The notes under the pieces: generated by a model
The model's input: the letters and a program-made list of their open reading frames with translations, nothing else
Database searches by the model: none
Told to the model about the DNA's origin: nothing
In this document: piece after piece, positions 28,709 through 40,146 of the stretch
Position numbering within the stretch: position 1 is the stretch's first letter
Layout: each line of letters opens with the position of its first letter
Program-made: the position numbers and the translations under genes
DNA from: Chitinilyticum aquatile DSM 21506
GTDB lineage: Bacteria > Pseudomonadota > Gammaproteobacteria > Burkholderiales > Chitinibacteraceae
DNA length: 64,000 bases
Reading direction: 5' to 3'
Assembly (NCBI RefSeq): GCF_000430805.1
Contig: NZ_AUMS01000001.1
Coordinates: 496,001-560,000 of the forward strand

Positions 28709-30214
28709 TTACTGCACGGTGGCGACCGGCGACTGGATCGCCAATGCCATGATGGCTTCCTGGCTGACGGCATCACCCGACAGCTCGCCGTTGATATGCC
28801 CTTCGCGCATGACCAGCACGCGGTCGCAAATGCCGATGACCTCGGGCAGCTCGCTGGAAATGCAGATCACCGCCACGCCGCTCATCGCCAGTTCGTGGAT
28901 GATGCGGTAGATCTCGCTCTTGGCACCGATGTCCACCCCGCGCGTAGGCTCGTCCAGGATCAGCACGCGCGGCCTGATCGCCAGCCAGCGCGCCAGCAGC
29001 AGTTTCTGCTGGTTACCACCCGAGAGGCCGCCGACGATGCCATCCGGCCCCGGCACCTTCACCGCCAGCTGTCTGATTGCGTCTTCGGTGAGCTTCCTCA
29101 GCGCCTTGTGCTGCAGCACGCCACCGCGCGCATTTTGCGCCAGCACGTTCATGCTGGTGTTCGCCAGCGCCGAGAGCTGCAGGAATAGCCCCTGCCCCTT
29201 GCGGTCTTCCGGCACGTAGGCGATCCCGCGCCGGATGGCGTCGAGCGGCTCGCGGATATTCACCGGCTCGCCATCGATCAGGATTTGGCCGCCCTGCGCG
29301 CGATCAGCGCCGAAAATCAGCCGAGCGAGTTCAGTGCGCCCGGCGCCAACGAGGCCCGCCAGCCCCAGCACTTCGCCGCTGCGCACCGCAAACGAGGCAT
29401 CACGAATCTTGCGGCTGGCCAGATTGCGGACTTCGAGGCGCACCGCGCCCGGCGTGCGCCCGTTCTTGTGCTGGTAAAAGTCGCCCAGCGGGCGGCCCAC
29501 CATCATCTGGATCACGCGATCGGGCTTGGCCTCGCTGCGCTCCAGCGTGCCGACATAGCCGCCATCGCGCATCACGGTAACGCGGTCGGCCAGCTCGGTC
29601 ATTTCAGCCATGCGGTGGCTGATGTAGATGATGGCGATGCCATCCGAACGCAGCTTGCGGATCACCTCGAACAGGCGCTCGGTTTCGCGATCGGACAGCG
29701 CGGCGGTCGGCTCGTCCATGATGAGCACGCGGCTCTTGTGGATCAGCGAGCGGGCAATTTCCACCTGCTGCTGGTCGGCTATGCACAGGCTACCTGCCAG
29801 CACATCGGGGCTGAAACGCGCGCCGAGGCTGTCGAGCACGGCCTGCGTGCGTTCGCGCATGGCCTTCTGGTCAACCCGGCCAAAGCTGCCGCGCGGCTCA
29901 CTGCCCATGAACACGTTCTGCGCCACCGTCATGTGCGGCGCGACAGACAGCTCCTGATAGATCAGGTTGATGCCGGCCTTGCGGGCATCAAGCGGCGAGT
30001 GCACGCGGATCGCCTCACCACCAAGGCGGATTTCGCCGGCGTCGGGCTGGTACACGCCGGAGAGCACCTTCATCAGCGTGCTTTTCCCAGCGCCGTTTTC
30101 GCCCATCAGCGCGAGGATTTCATGGCTGCGCGCCTGCAGCTGCACCTGGTCGAGCGCCCTGGTCGCACCGAAGCGCTTGCAGATGCCGCTCATTTCCAGA
30201 ACGATCTGGCTCAT
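28709..30214 (-). CDS. Sugar ABC transporter ATPase (RbsA/CUT2 family)
   Basis: A 501-residue duplicated ATPase. The N-terminal half has [17 protein letters not shown] (Walker A) and [10 protein letters not shown]. The C-terminal half has the degenerate [16 protein letters not shown], signature [15 protein letters not shown] and [20 protein letters not shown] lies 6 nt before ATG 30214; the frame opens at 30253. It is separated from the binding-protein gene by 133 bp containing a 49-bp palindrome, which may lower expression of this distal part of the operon. Confidence 0.95.
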   Translation of the reverse strand: MSQIVLEMSGICKRFGATRALDQVQLQARSHEILALMGENGAGKSTLMKVLSGVYQPDAGEIRLGGEAIRVHSPLDARKAGINLIYQELSVAPHMTVAQNVFMGSEPRGSFGRVDQKAMRERTQAVLDSLGARFSPDVLAGSLCIADQQQVEIARSLIHKSRVLIMDEPTAALSDRETERLFEVIRKLRSDGIAIIYISHRMAEMTELADRVTVMRDGGYVGTLERSEAKPDRVIQMMVGRPLGDFYQHKNGRTPGAVRLEVRNLASRKIRDASFAVRSGEVLGLAGLVGAGRTELARLIFGADRAQGGQILIDGEPVNIREPLDAIRRGIAYVPEDRKGQGLFLQLSALANTSMNVLAQNARGGVLQHKALRKLTEDAIRQLAVKVPGPDGIVGGLSGGNQQKLLLARWLAIRPRVLILDEPTRGVDIGAKSEIYRIIHELAMSGVAVICISSELPEVIGICDRVLVMREGHINGELSGDAVSQEAIMALAIQSPVATVQ

Positions 30215-30262
30215 TGCATTCTCCTGGCCACCGGGAATACCGCAGCGGCACAATCAGAACCC

Positions 30263-30311
30263 GGGTATCAGCCTGCAGCCATTCATATAAATAGGCTGCA
30301 GCCTGATACAC
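30263..30311. repeat. 49-bp palindrome inside sugar operon
   Basis: GGGTATCAGCCTGCAGCC and GGCTGCAGCCTGATAC form near-perfect 16-17-bp arms around an AT-rich loop. It lies between the binding-protein stop (30348) and the ATPase start (30214), as REP/BIME hairpins do in malE-malF type operons. Confidence 0.85.
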
Positions 30312-30347
30312 CATCAAGTATCAATACCTGCCTGATCGAGGCATCGC

Positions 30348-31292
30348 TCAGTTCTTCGTCCAGCCCTTGTAACTGGCGACATTGGCCTTGGTGATCGGCG
30401 GGGTAGCCAGCAACACGGTCGTCTGTGCCGGCTTCTTGCCCTGCATCAGCTCATAACCCATCTGCACGGCGACGGAGGCCATCTTGTAGGGGTTCTGCGC
30501 AGTGGAGACGGCAAAGAGGCTGCTCTTGTCCTTCAGCGCCACTTCGGCATCCGGCGCGCCATCGACCGAGGCAATCAGCTTCACATCGCTGCGGGCGGCC
30601 TGCTTCACGGCCAGCTCGGCGCCGATGGCGGACGGGTCGTTGATGGCAAACACGGCGTCGATCTTCGGATAGGCGGTGAGCAGATTGGCCATCACTTCCA
30701 TGCCGCCGTCACGGCTGCCCTTGGCATCCTGGTTCTGCGACAGCACCTTGATGCCCGGATAGCCGGCCAGCACCTTCTTGCAGCCGTTCACGCGGTCGAT
30801 GACAGAGGTGACCGGCGGGCCGTTCACGATCACCACATTGCCCTTGCCCTTGATCTGCTCGGCCATGTACTTGCAGGACTCGACCCCGGCCATCACGTTG
30901 TCCGACATCACGGTGATGTCGGCCCCTTCGGCGCCCACGTCCACGGCCAGCACGACGATGCCGGCATCACGCGCCTTTTTCAGCGCCGGGGCGATGCCCT
31001 TCGGATCGGCCGCATTCACGATGATCATGTCGGTCTTGTTGGCGATGAAGTTTTCGATCTGGCCAACCTGCGTATTGAGGTCGTACTTGCTCGAGACAGT
31101 CGTCACCTTCACATTGCCGCCGGAGACCTTGTTGGCCGAATCCTGCGCACCTTTGCCGATGGCAACAAAGAAGGGGTTGGCCAGGTCACCCACGGTCACG
31201 CCGATGGTCTTGAGCTGGCGCGGCGCGGCCATGGCCGGCAGGGTCAGCGAGGTGGCACACAGGGTGGCCAGCAGGGTTGCAGTGATACGCAT
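30348..31292 (-). CDS. Sugar ABC transporter periplasmic binding protein (RbsB family)
   Basis: A 314-residue periplasmic protein with signal peptide MRITATLLATLCATSLTLPAMA. The type I periplasmic-binding fold follows, from IGVTVGDLANPFFVAIGKGAQDSA, with the conserved NDPSAIGAELAVKQAARSDVKLIASVDGAPDA segment. It belongs to the ribose/fructose-type (CUT2) subfamily, and the ligand cannot be fixed from sequence. It is the first gene of the operon, transcribed divergently from the LacI regulator. A TACACGTGTA operator lies 92 bp upstream. Confidence 0.93.
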   Translation of the reverse strand: MRITATLLATLCATSLTLPAMAAPRQLKTIGVTVGDLANPFFVAIGKGAQDSANKVSGGNVKVTTVSSKYDLNTQVGQIENFIANKTDMIIVNAADPKGIAPALKKARDAGIVVLAVDVGAEGADITVMSDNVMAGVESCKYMAEQIKGKGNVVIVNGPPVTSVIDRVNGCKKVLAGYPGIKVLSQNQDAKGSRDGGMEVMANLLTAYPKIDAVFAINDPSAIGAELAVKQAARSDVKLIASVDGAPDAEVALKDKSSLFAVSTAQNPYKMASVAVQMGYELMQGKKPAQTTVLLATPPITKANVASYKGWTKN

Positions 31293-31383
31293 GTCGGACT
31301 CCTAATCCTTGTCGATGAATGTGTGGCACCGGCTTGCCGGTTTTGCCACAGCAGCGGTTTGCTGTTTTGTTCCGCTTGTTGGT

Positions 31384-31401
31384 AATTTACACGTGTAAAT
31401 T
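31384..31401. promoter_or_regulatory. LacI-type operator O1
   Basis: AATTTACACGTGTAAATT is a perfect 18-bp palindrome with the central CpG typical of LacI-family sites. It lies upstream of the binding-protein gene. Confidence 0.85.
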
Positions 31402-31541
31402 TCCACAAGGCAAGGTGCACCAAAAAGGAGCTGACAAACGGTATAAGGTGTTTATTGTAGTGCACTCAATGACTTGACTGACCTGCATCAAGTGCGCACT
31501 GCGCGCAGCAATAGGCAAAACCGGCATTTGCGCTTATGCTG

Positions 31542-31559
31542 TCTCTACACGTGTAGAGA
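31542..31559. promoter_or_regulatory. LacI-type operator O2 (autoregulatory)
   Basis: TCTCTACACGTGTAGAGA is a perfect 18-bp palindrome sharing the core TACACGTGTA with O1. It ends 7 bp before the regulator's ATG, so bound repressor would block its own expression. The centres of the two sites are 158 bp apart, about 15 helical turns, which allows looping. Confidence 0.85.
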
Positions 31560-31566
31560 TCAAGCC

Positions 31567-32622
31567 ATGCACCAGGATGAAGCCCCTGCCGCCCTGCCGC
31601 TGGGCGGCAATGCCACGATGAACGATGTGGCGCTGGCCGCCGGCCTGTCGCGCGCCACCGTCAGCAAGTATTTCAACGGCAGCGAAAGCCTCAAGCCCGC
31701 CACGCGCGAGCGCATCGAGCGCGCCTGCCGCGAACTGCAGTATGTGCCGGACATGCACGCCGTCAGCCTCGTCAAGGGGCGCAGCAATCTGATCGGCGTG
31801 GTGCTGCCCTTCATCAGCGAGCCCTTTTTCGGCAAGGTGCTGCAAGTGATCGAACGCCGGGCCGCGCATTACGGCCAGCAGGTGGTGATCCAGGCCAGCA
31901 ACAACGACCCGGCGCGCGAAGCCGCCGCACTGTTGACGCTGCGCGCGATGAAGGTGCACGGCATCATCTTCACCCCCATCGATTCGCAAACCAACCTGCC
32001 ACTGATCCGCAGCCTGCAACAAGAGCTGCGCATGGTGTTTCTCGACAGCACCTTCGATGACAACTGCCATTTCGTGATGAACGACAACCGCCAGAGCATC
32101 GCGCTGGCGGTCAATTACCTGCTCAGCCGCGGCAGCATTCCCGCCTATCTGGCCGCACCACACGTTGCCAACCCCTCGCGCCCCGAGCGCCTGGCCGGCT
32201 ATGAAAACGCCATGCGCGCCGCCGGCCATGCGCCGGTGGTCATCCCCGACAACCCGGCGGCCATCACCTGGCAATTCGAAGCGTATGCCTACGAGCAGGT
32301 ACTGGCCTGGTGTGCCGGCGGCGGGCTGGCGCAAAGCGGCGCCACCGCGCTGGTCTGTGCCACCGACCGTCTCGCCATCGGCGCGGCCAAGGCTCTGCGC
32401 AAATTCGGCCGCCACCCGGGGCAGGACATCCTGCTCGCCGGGCATGACAATATCGACATCTGCGAATACCTCGACCCGATGCTGACTACTGTTCACCAGG
32501 ACATCGACCAGATCGGCCAGGCCGCGGTCGACTGCCTGCAGCTCGATGACGACGTGCTGGCCGGCAGCGGCCATTTCCAGCGCCGCTTCCCCGGCCGCCT
32601 GGTCATCCGCGAATCCGCCTGA
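31567..32622 (+). CDS. LacI-family transcriptional regulator of the sugar operon
   Basis: A 351-residue repressor. The HTH and hinge read ATMNDVALAAGLSRATVSKYFNGSESLKPATRERI (about 17-50). The sugar-binding core starts LIGVVLPFISEPFFGKVL and ends with DILLAGHDNIDICEYLDPMLTTVHQDIDQIG. ATG 31567 is chosen; the open frame to 31474 runs through operator O2. It is divergent from the five-gene transport operon and flanked by two palindromes with one core, so it most likely controls both units in response to the sugar or its phosphate. Confidence 0.93.
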   Translation: MHQDEAPAALPLGGNATMNDVALAAGLSRATVSKYFNGSESLKPATRERIERACRELQYVPDMHAVSLVKGRSNLIGVVLPFISEPFFGKVLQVIERRAAHYGQQVVIQASNNDPAREAAALLTLRAMKVHGIIFTPIDSQTNLPLIRSLQQELRMVFLDSTFDDNCHFVMNDNRQSIALAVNYLLSRGSIPAYLAAPHVANPSRPERLAGYENAMRAAGHAPVVIPDNPAAITWQFEAYAYEQVLAWCAGGGLAQSGATALVCATDRLAIGAAKALRKFGRHPGQDILLAGHDNIDICEYLDPMLTTVHQDIDQIGQAAVDCLQLDDDVLAGSGHFQRRFPGRLVIRESA

Positions 32623-32637
32623 CGCAGTGCCCGCGCG

Positions 32638-32820
32638 TTGCGCAACAGCGACGCCGCCCTGCCGGGCATCGACGGGAACAGGCACAATCCGGTAAAACAT
32701 GGTCTGGTCAGCAAGGCCAGTGACTGGCCGTATTCATCAATCCACCGCTATATCCGTGCGGGTATCTTGCCGGAAGATTGGGGGTATGACTGGGGGATGG
32801 ATGGTGAATTTGGCAAATGA
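32638..32820 (+). pseudogene. RAYT (REP-associated Y1 transposase) C-terminal relic
   Basis: The frame contains HNPVKHGLVSKASDWPYSS followed by IHRYIRAGILPEDWG...EFGK, the characteristic C-terminus of REP-associated tyrosine transposases (Y1_Tnp family). The catalytic N-terminal part with HUH and Tyr is missing; similarity begins only at about 32681. It is therefore a dead remnant. A REP palindrome follows 17 bp later. Confidence 0.8.
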
Positions 32821-32836
32821 CATCGGCGCGGGAGGC

Positions 32837-32870
32837 ATGTTGGGCTTCGCTGCGCTCAACCCAACCTACG
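32837..32870 (-). repeat. REP palindrome next to RAYT relic
   Basis: On the minus strand GTAG precedes GTTGGGTTGAGCGCAGCG and AAGCCCAAC, a classical GTAG-type REP hairpin seen in many Proteobacteria. It lies in opposite orientation to the partial copy at 33371. Confidence 0.85.
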
Positions 32871-32919
32871 AGCTGCTAATTTGTAAGGTTCAAGAGTTGA
32901 CGCTGAAAAGGCCGAGGAT

Positions 32920-33345
32920 TTGAGGTACCCAATTATGATGCGGCAGAGTGCACGCAATAACTCAATTCTTTGCGATGTTGGCCCACATGCAACCAAATTT
33001 TTGAATTTCTGCGGCTATCAATCTTCAGACATACTCAACTGGAGTGGATCGACTCGCCTTCTGCATGACCTTGGCATGTATGGTGATGATATTTCCGATG
33101 ATTTTCAAGTTATGCACGAATATTTCAGCGTTGACTTTTCTGATTTTGATTTCAATAATTTTTTCCCGGTTGAGTCTTGCTTTGATGCATACATTATTGA
33201 TGCAAAATTCATGCTGCAGCGATTTGGGATGAGTTGGTTAGTTAATTTAACCTTGAAAAAATACGAGCCGATTGATTTTAACTATATTGAGCAGGTTCTG
33301 ATCAACAAAAAATGGAATTTTGTTAAAACAGATAATAATCGCTAA
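32920..33345 (+). CDS. DUF1493-like small protein
   Basis: A 141-residue acidic protein. The segment LGMYGDDISDDFQVMHEYF followed by SVDFSDFDFNNFFPVE closely resembles DUF1493, an acyl-carrier-like family of unknown role found mainly in gamma- and betaproteobacteria. The gene is strikingly AT-rich next to recB and is bracketed by two REP sequences in inverted orientation, so it looks like acquired cargo. Several Mets (32920, 32935, 32938) could be the start. No transmembrane segment is seen. A hairpin lies downstream at 33425-33456. Confidence 0.65.
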   Translation: MRYPIMMRQSARNNSILCDVGPHATKFLNFCGYQSSDILNWSGSTRLLHDLGMYGDDISDDFQVMHEYFSVDFSDFDFNNFFPVESCFDAYIIDAKFMLQRFGMSWLVNLTLKKYEPIDFNYIEQVLINKKWNFVKTDNNR

Positions 33346-33370
33346 ATTTAATAGCAAGAATGTAAATACT

Positions 33371-33394
33371 GTTGAGCACAGCGAAACCCAACAT
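33371..33394 (+). repeat. Partial REP sequence
   Basis: GTTGAGCACAGCGAAACCCAACAT matches one arm, the loop and the second arm of the REP at 32837-32870, in inverted orientation. The DUF1493 gene lies between the two. Confidence 0.7.
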
Positions 33395-33424
33395 CGAAAA
33401 ACCAACTCGCCCGTTTCTGAACCG

Positions 33425-33456
33425 AAATCCCGGTGCGCAAATCCTTTGCGGGATTT
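33425..33456 (+). terminator. Hairpin before recB
   Basis: AAATCC...CGCAAA-TCC-TTTGCG...GGATTT forms a long interrupted stem ending in TTTTCTC, 80 bp after the DUF1493 stop. It may terminate that gene ahead of recB. Confidence 0.5.
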
Positions 33457-33478
33457 TCTCACCCTGCGATACCCGCCC

Positions 33479-36400
33479 ATGACCCCTCGCCCGCTTGATC
33501 TGCTCTCCTTCCCGCTCTCCGGCATGAACCTCATCGAGGCGAGTGCGGGGACGGGGAAGACGTACACGATTGCCGCGCTGTATGTGCGCCTGATGCTGGG
33601 GCTGGGCTGCGAGGCGCGTTTGCCACCCGAGGTGCTCGTGGTCACGTTTACCGACGCGGCGACGAAGGAGCTGGCCGAGCGCATCCGCGCGCGCATCCGT
33701 GCTGCGGCGCAGGTTTTTCGCGAGCAGAAAGCACCGGAAAAGGATGTATTCCTCTGCAGCCTTTTAAATGAAATACCTGTAGCGCAATACCCTGCCACCA
33801 TTGCCAAACTGGAACTGGCGGCGGACTGGATGGACGAAGCAGCGGTGTCGACGATTCACAGCTGGTGCTACCGCATGCTGCGCGAGCACGCGTTTGCATC
33901 GGGCAGCCTGCTGGAGCTCGAACTGGATAGCGACGAGGCCGAGCTGCTGGCCACGGCCGTGCGTGATTTCTGGCGGCAGTTTTTCTACCCGCTGCCAGCG
34001 AGCCTGCTGACTGCGCTTTTGGGCGAGAAGACCGGCGCGCCGGATGATTTCCTGCTGCACCTGAAGCCCCTGCTGAACACGCCGCCGCAAACGCGCTGGC
34101 AGGCTGGCGGCAGCACGCTCGACGCCAGCGCACCCGAGCTGGCTGCGCTGCAAAACTGGCAGGACGAATTCACCAGGCGGGAAGCCGCAGCCCGCAGCAC
34201 CTGGCTGGCGCACTGGCAGGACGATGCGGCAGGCATCCGCCACGCACTCACCAGCGCCATCGAGGGCAAGCAGCTCAATGGCGCGTCGTACAAGCTGGCG
34301 AACCTCGACGCCGATCTGGCGCAGCTCGCGCAATGGGCGGGCGGCGCCGCGCCACTGCCGGACAAGCTGGTGCTGAAGTACAGCGCCAGCGGTTTCAAGC
34401 TGAACAAGGACAAGGCTCCGCCCGAGCACAAGGCCTTTGCGGTATTGAATCCGCTCGCCGCGCATCTGGCCTGCCGCCCGGATATCCCGCTGCCGCAGCT
34501 CTACGCCCACGCTGCTACCTGGGTGCGCCAGCACATCGAGCAGGCCAAATCGCAGCGCGCGCTGCTGGGTTTTGATGACCTGCTGCAGAAGCTGCACGCC
34601 GCACTGGAAGGCGATGGCGGCGATGAGCTGGCGCGGTTGATCCGCCAGCAGTTCCCGGTCGCCTTCATCGACGAATTTCAGGATACCGATCCGGTGCAGT
34701 ATGCGATTTTCCGGCGGGTGTACGGGATCAACACACCCGAACCGTCGCGAGCAGGCGAAGGGCAAGGCGTGACCGCAGCGAATACCGGAATCGACCGAAT
34801 GGATCATTCCGGCTTGAGCGAGGACACTCCCGCAGGGATGCAGGGCAAGCAGCAATTCGGCTGCGCAGCAGGTTCGACCTTTGTGATGATTGGCGATCCG
34901 AAACAGGCGATTTACGCCTTCCGCGGCGGCGACATCCACACCTACCTGCGCGCGCGGCGCGAGGCCGGCGGCGTACCGTGGATGCTGGGCACCAATTTCC
35001 GCTCAAGCCACGCGCTCATCGAAGGCGTGAATGCGCTGTTTGCGCACGGCGAAGAAAAGCTTTCTGCCGGCGCCTTCCGCTGCGGCAAGGACGACGCCGA
35101 TGCCCTGCCCTTCAGCCCGGTCGGCCACACTGGCCGCGCCAGCACGCTGCAGATCGACGGCGAAATCCCGCCGGCGCTGACCTGCTGGGTGGGAGACGAC
35201 GTGCTTGATTCACAGAAGGACTACCAGCAGGCAATGAACACCGCCTGCGCCAGCGAAATCGCGCGCCTGCTGCAGCTGTCCAGCACAGGCCGCGCGCGGC
35301 TCGACGGCCGCCCGCTGACAGCCGGCGACATCGCCGTGCTGGTGCGCAGCCGCAAGGAAGCGCAAGGCGTGCGCGCGGCACTGGCGGCGCTGAATGTGGG
35401 CTCGGTATTTCTGTCGGACCGCGATTCGGTGTTCGATAGCGATGAAGCCGCGCAGTTGCAGCGCTGGCTGCAAGCCGCTGCTGAACCGGGCAATGAAAAA
35501 CAGGTGCGTGCGGCGATTGCCACGCCACTCCTCGGCCGCAGCGACACGGAGCTCGCCCGCTTGCTTACCGACGAGCAGGCCTGGGAAGACGATCTGGCGC
35601 GCTTTCGCAACTATCACCAGCTCTGGCAGACGCAGGGCGTGCTGCCGATGCTGACGCGACTGATTGCTGATTTTGCGCTACCGGCACGCCTCTTGCCCGC
35701 GCCCGGCGGCGAACGAATGCTCACGAATATCCTGCATCTGGCCGAACTCCTGCAGGGCGCGGCGGAGAAGCTCGACGGCGAACACGCGCTGCTGCGCTGG
35801 CTGGCCGAACAGAGGGACAGCGAATCCAATAACGATGCGCACATCGTGCGGCTGGAAAGCGATGCGCAGCTGGTGCAGGTGATTACCATCCACAAGTCGA
35901 AAGGGCTGGAATATCCGCTGGTCTTTCTGCCGTGCATCGGTGGCTTCAGCGAAGGGGGCAAGGGTGCGGCGCGGTACCATTTCAATGGCGAAACCATCCT
36001 CGACATCGCGCCCAATGACTTTGCGAAAGCACAGCGCAGCAGCGCGGAAGAGCAGGAAGCGCTGCGCATCCTGTATGTGGCGCTGACCCGCGCGCGCGAA
36101 GCCTGCTGGCTGGGGCTGAACCCCTACCTGCACCGCAAGAATGCCGGCCTGCCGCAAAGTGCCATCGGCTACCTGCTGGGCGGCCCGCTCGATACGCCTG
36201 ATGCAGTGCGCACGGCCATTGCTGCACTCGGTTCGCACTACCGCTGCCAGCCGCTGCCCGCACCCGCCTGCCCGCTGCCCCCCGGGCACGATGCGGATGC
36301 CACCGGCCAAGTACGCCGCTTCAGCGGGCGCATCGACTCGAACTGGTGGATTGCCAGCTACAGCGCGCTCACCATTGCCGACAGCGTTCGAGCCCCGGCT

Positions 36401-37247
36401 GCGATTTTCAACCCCACCGACATTCCCGCACACGCGGTGATGGGCGAACTGCTGGCCGACACACAGGCGCCGCTGGTCAGTGTGCAGATTCCGTCGCTGT
36501 TGCGCGAAATCCCGCGCGGTGCCTCACCCGGCACTTTTCTGCACGAGTTGCTGGAATGGGCCGCCAATGAAGGCTTCTCGCGGCTGCTGGAGCGGCCGGA
36601 ACGCACGCGCCAGCAGGTGCAGCAATTCTGCCAGCGCCGCAGCATGGCCGACTGGGGCGAGCGGCTCGCCGAATGGCTGCTCGGTTTCGTCAGTCAGCCA
36701 ATTCACCTTCCCGATTCTCCACCACTGATCCTTGGCGAATGCGCTACGCTGCGGCCAGAAATGGAATTCTGGCTACCCGCAGGGTATTGCCCCACAGCCA
36801 AACTGGATAAAATCGTAACGGCGAGTACCCTACCGGGTATTCAGCGACCTGCGCTGGAACCCGGTTCACTCAAGGGCATGCTCAAAGGCTTCATGGATCT
36901 GGTGCTGGAACACGGCGGCCGTTATTACGTGGTCGATTACAAATCCAACCATCTGGGCGACACACTGGCCGACTACGCGCCGGCCGCGCTCAGGCACGCC
37001 GTGGCAGACCACCGCTACGAGCTGCAATACACGCTCTACCTGCTCGCCCTGCACCGCCTGCTTCTTCACCGCATCGCGGATTACGATTACGACACGCACA
37101 TCGGTGGCGCGGTCTACCTGTTCCTGCGCGGGCTCGACCCGGCGCACCCTGAACACGGGCATGGCGTGCATTTCGAGAAACCGCCCAAGGCACTGATTGA
37201 GGAACTGGACGGCATTTTCTGGCCGGAAACTTGTGCGGAGAAAAGCC

Positions 37248-37255
<8 letters not shown>
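33479..37255 (+). CDS. recB: Exodeoxyribonuclease V subunit beta (RecB)
   Basis: The helicase-nuclease subunit of RecBCD, 1258 residues. Helicase motifs are IEASAGTGKTYTIAALYVRL (I), STIHSWCYRML (Ic), FIDEFQDTDPVQY (II), MIGDPKQAIYAFRGGD (III), TIHKSKGLEYPLVFLP (V) and LYVALTRAREACWLG (VI). The C-terminal nuclease has GFMDLVLEHGGRYYVVDYKSN with the metal-binding Asp/Asp/Lys. It is longer than E. coli RecB (1180). Two 49-bp palindromes lie in the frame. About 45 extra residues sit between motifs II and III, encoded by a palindromic DNA stretch (34738-34876). ATG 33479 is chosen at MTPRPLDLLSFPLSG. recC is not in its usual place upstream. Confidence 0.95.
33744..33792. repeat. 49-bp palindrome inside recB (copy 1)
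   Basis: ATGTATT...GCAATACCC, 49 bp, with CTGCAGCCTTTTAAATGAAA in the centre, close to the intergenic copy at 59204. It encodes a non-conserved stretch (DVFLCSLLNEIPVAQYP) before helicase motif Ic. Confidence 0.75.
34738..34876. repeat. In-frame palindromic insertion in recB
   Basis: About 139 bp with ends CGAACC (34738-34743) and GGTTCG (34871-34876). Nested inner arms are CCGGAAT/ATTCCGG (34785-34791, 34806-34812). It encodes roughly 45 residues that RecB proteins usually lack, between helicase motifs II and III. Confidence 0.5.
36782..36830. repeat. 49-bp palindrome inside recB (copy 2)
   Basis: GGGTATTGC...GAGTACCC, 49 bp, with an AGCC inner block and GGATAAAAT centre. It is coding, just before the nuclease domain. 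Confidence 0.6.
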
Positions 37256-39281
<2,026 letters not shown>

Positions 39282-39363
39282 GAGGCCAGTCACAGTCATC
39301 CTGCTTGCCGCCTTGCCGGCCGCCGTGCAAGCTGGCCGCTCCATTTATTGCTCCGGAATCCCG

Positions 39364-40011
39364 ATGAACAGGCTCGCCCTCCTCCTGCTCTGCAGCGTAC
39401 TGCCTGTTGCGGCCAGCGCCGCACAACAAACCACACTGCGCTGTAGTGGCAAGGAAGCAAACACACTGGCGCACGCCCCGACCGGGGTAACACGGCTGGA
39501 TGCCCTCACACTGGAGATCGCCTGGCTGCACGGCAAGCAGCGCTTCAGGGATACACCGCCGCACGACGAGGCACTGGCCGGCGTGCACTGGCAATACTGC
39601 GGCTTCGACAGTGCCAGCGGCCTGCATCTGGTAGCCAAGGCCGATGGCAGCCTTTTTACCGGCGTATTGCTGGAGCAAAAGAGCGGCAGAGTGATTCCAG
39701 CCGGGCAAGTGGTGGTGCTGTCGCCTGATCGCAGGCACTTTCTTGCCAGCAGGCAGCCCGATGGGCTCGATGGCGAGGAGTGGCTGCTGGCAACGGCCCG
39801 GGGTCTGCTGCTCTGGCAGGGCACATCGAACATCCCCGGCAAACAGGGCGAAATCCGGGCCACGCTGGAAAACCCGCGCTGGACCAGTTCCGGCGCATTG
39901 CAGGCCACGCAGCTCTGTCTGGCAGATTCAGCCCAGAGCACCGCTACGCTGCAGAAAATACAGGGCCGCTGGCGCTGGCTGACCGCGGATTGCCCTGCAT
40001 CCAGGCACTGA
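39364..40011 (+). CDS. Exported protein of unknown function
   Basis: A 215-residue protein with a clear signal peptide (MNRLALLLLCSVLPVAASA, cleavage after ASA), predicted to be periplasmic. Several cysteines (CSGKE, QYCGFD, QLCLADS, TADCPAS) could form disulfides. No family is recognised. The frame opens at 39250, but the signal peptide sets ATG 39364. It starts 82 bp after recD in the same direction and could be read from the recBD transcript, though no functional link is evident. Confidence 0.72.
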   Translation: MNRLALLLLCSVLPVAASAAQQTTLRCSGKEANTLAHAPTGVTRLDALTLEIAWLHGKQRFRDTPPHDEALAGVHWQYCGFDSASGLHLVAKADGSLFTGVLLEQKSGRVIPAGQVVVLSPDRRHFLASRQPDGLDGEEWLLATARGLLLWQGTSNIPGKQGEIRATLENPRWTSSGALQATQLCLADSAQSTATLQKIQGRWRWLTADCPASRH

Positions 40012-40146
40012 AGCCCCATTCTTCATCTTTGTGCGCCAATTTGGCCTTCCCTGTACATTTGTTTGACGCGATGCAAGGTGACTACTGCCGGATATGCGTA
40101 TAAATTCCGCCACCTTCTTACATAAATACGGCAGGAAACACCGGAT

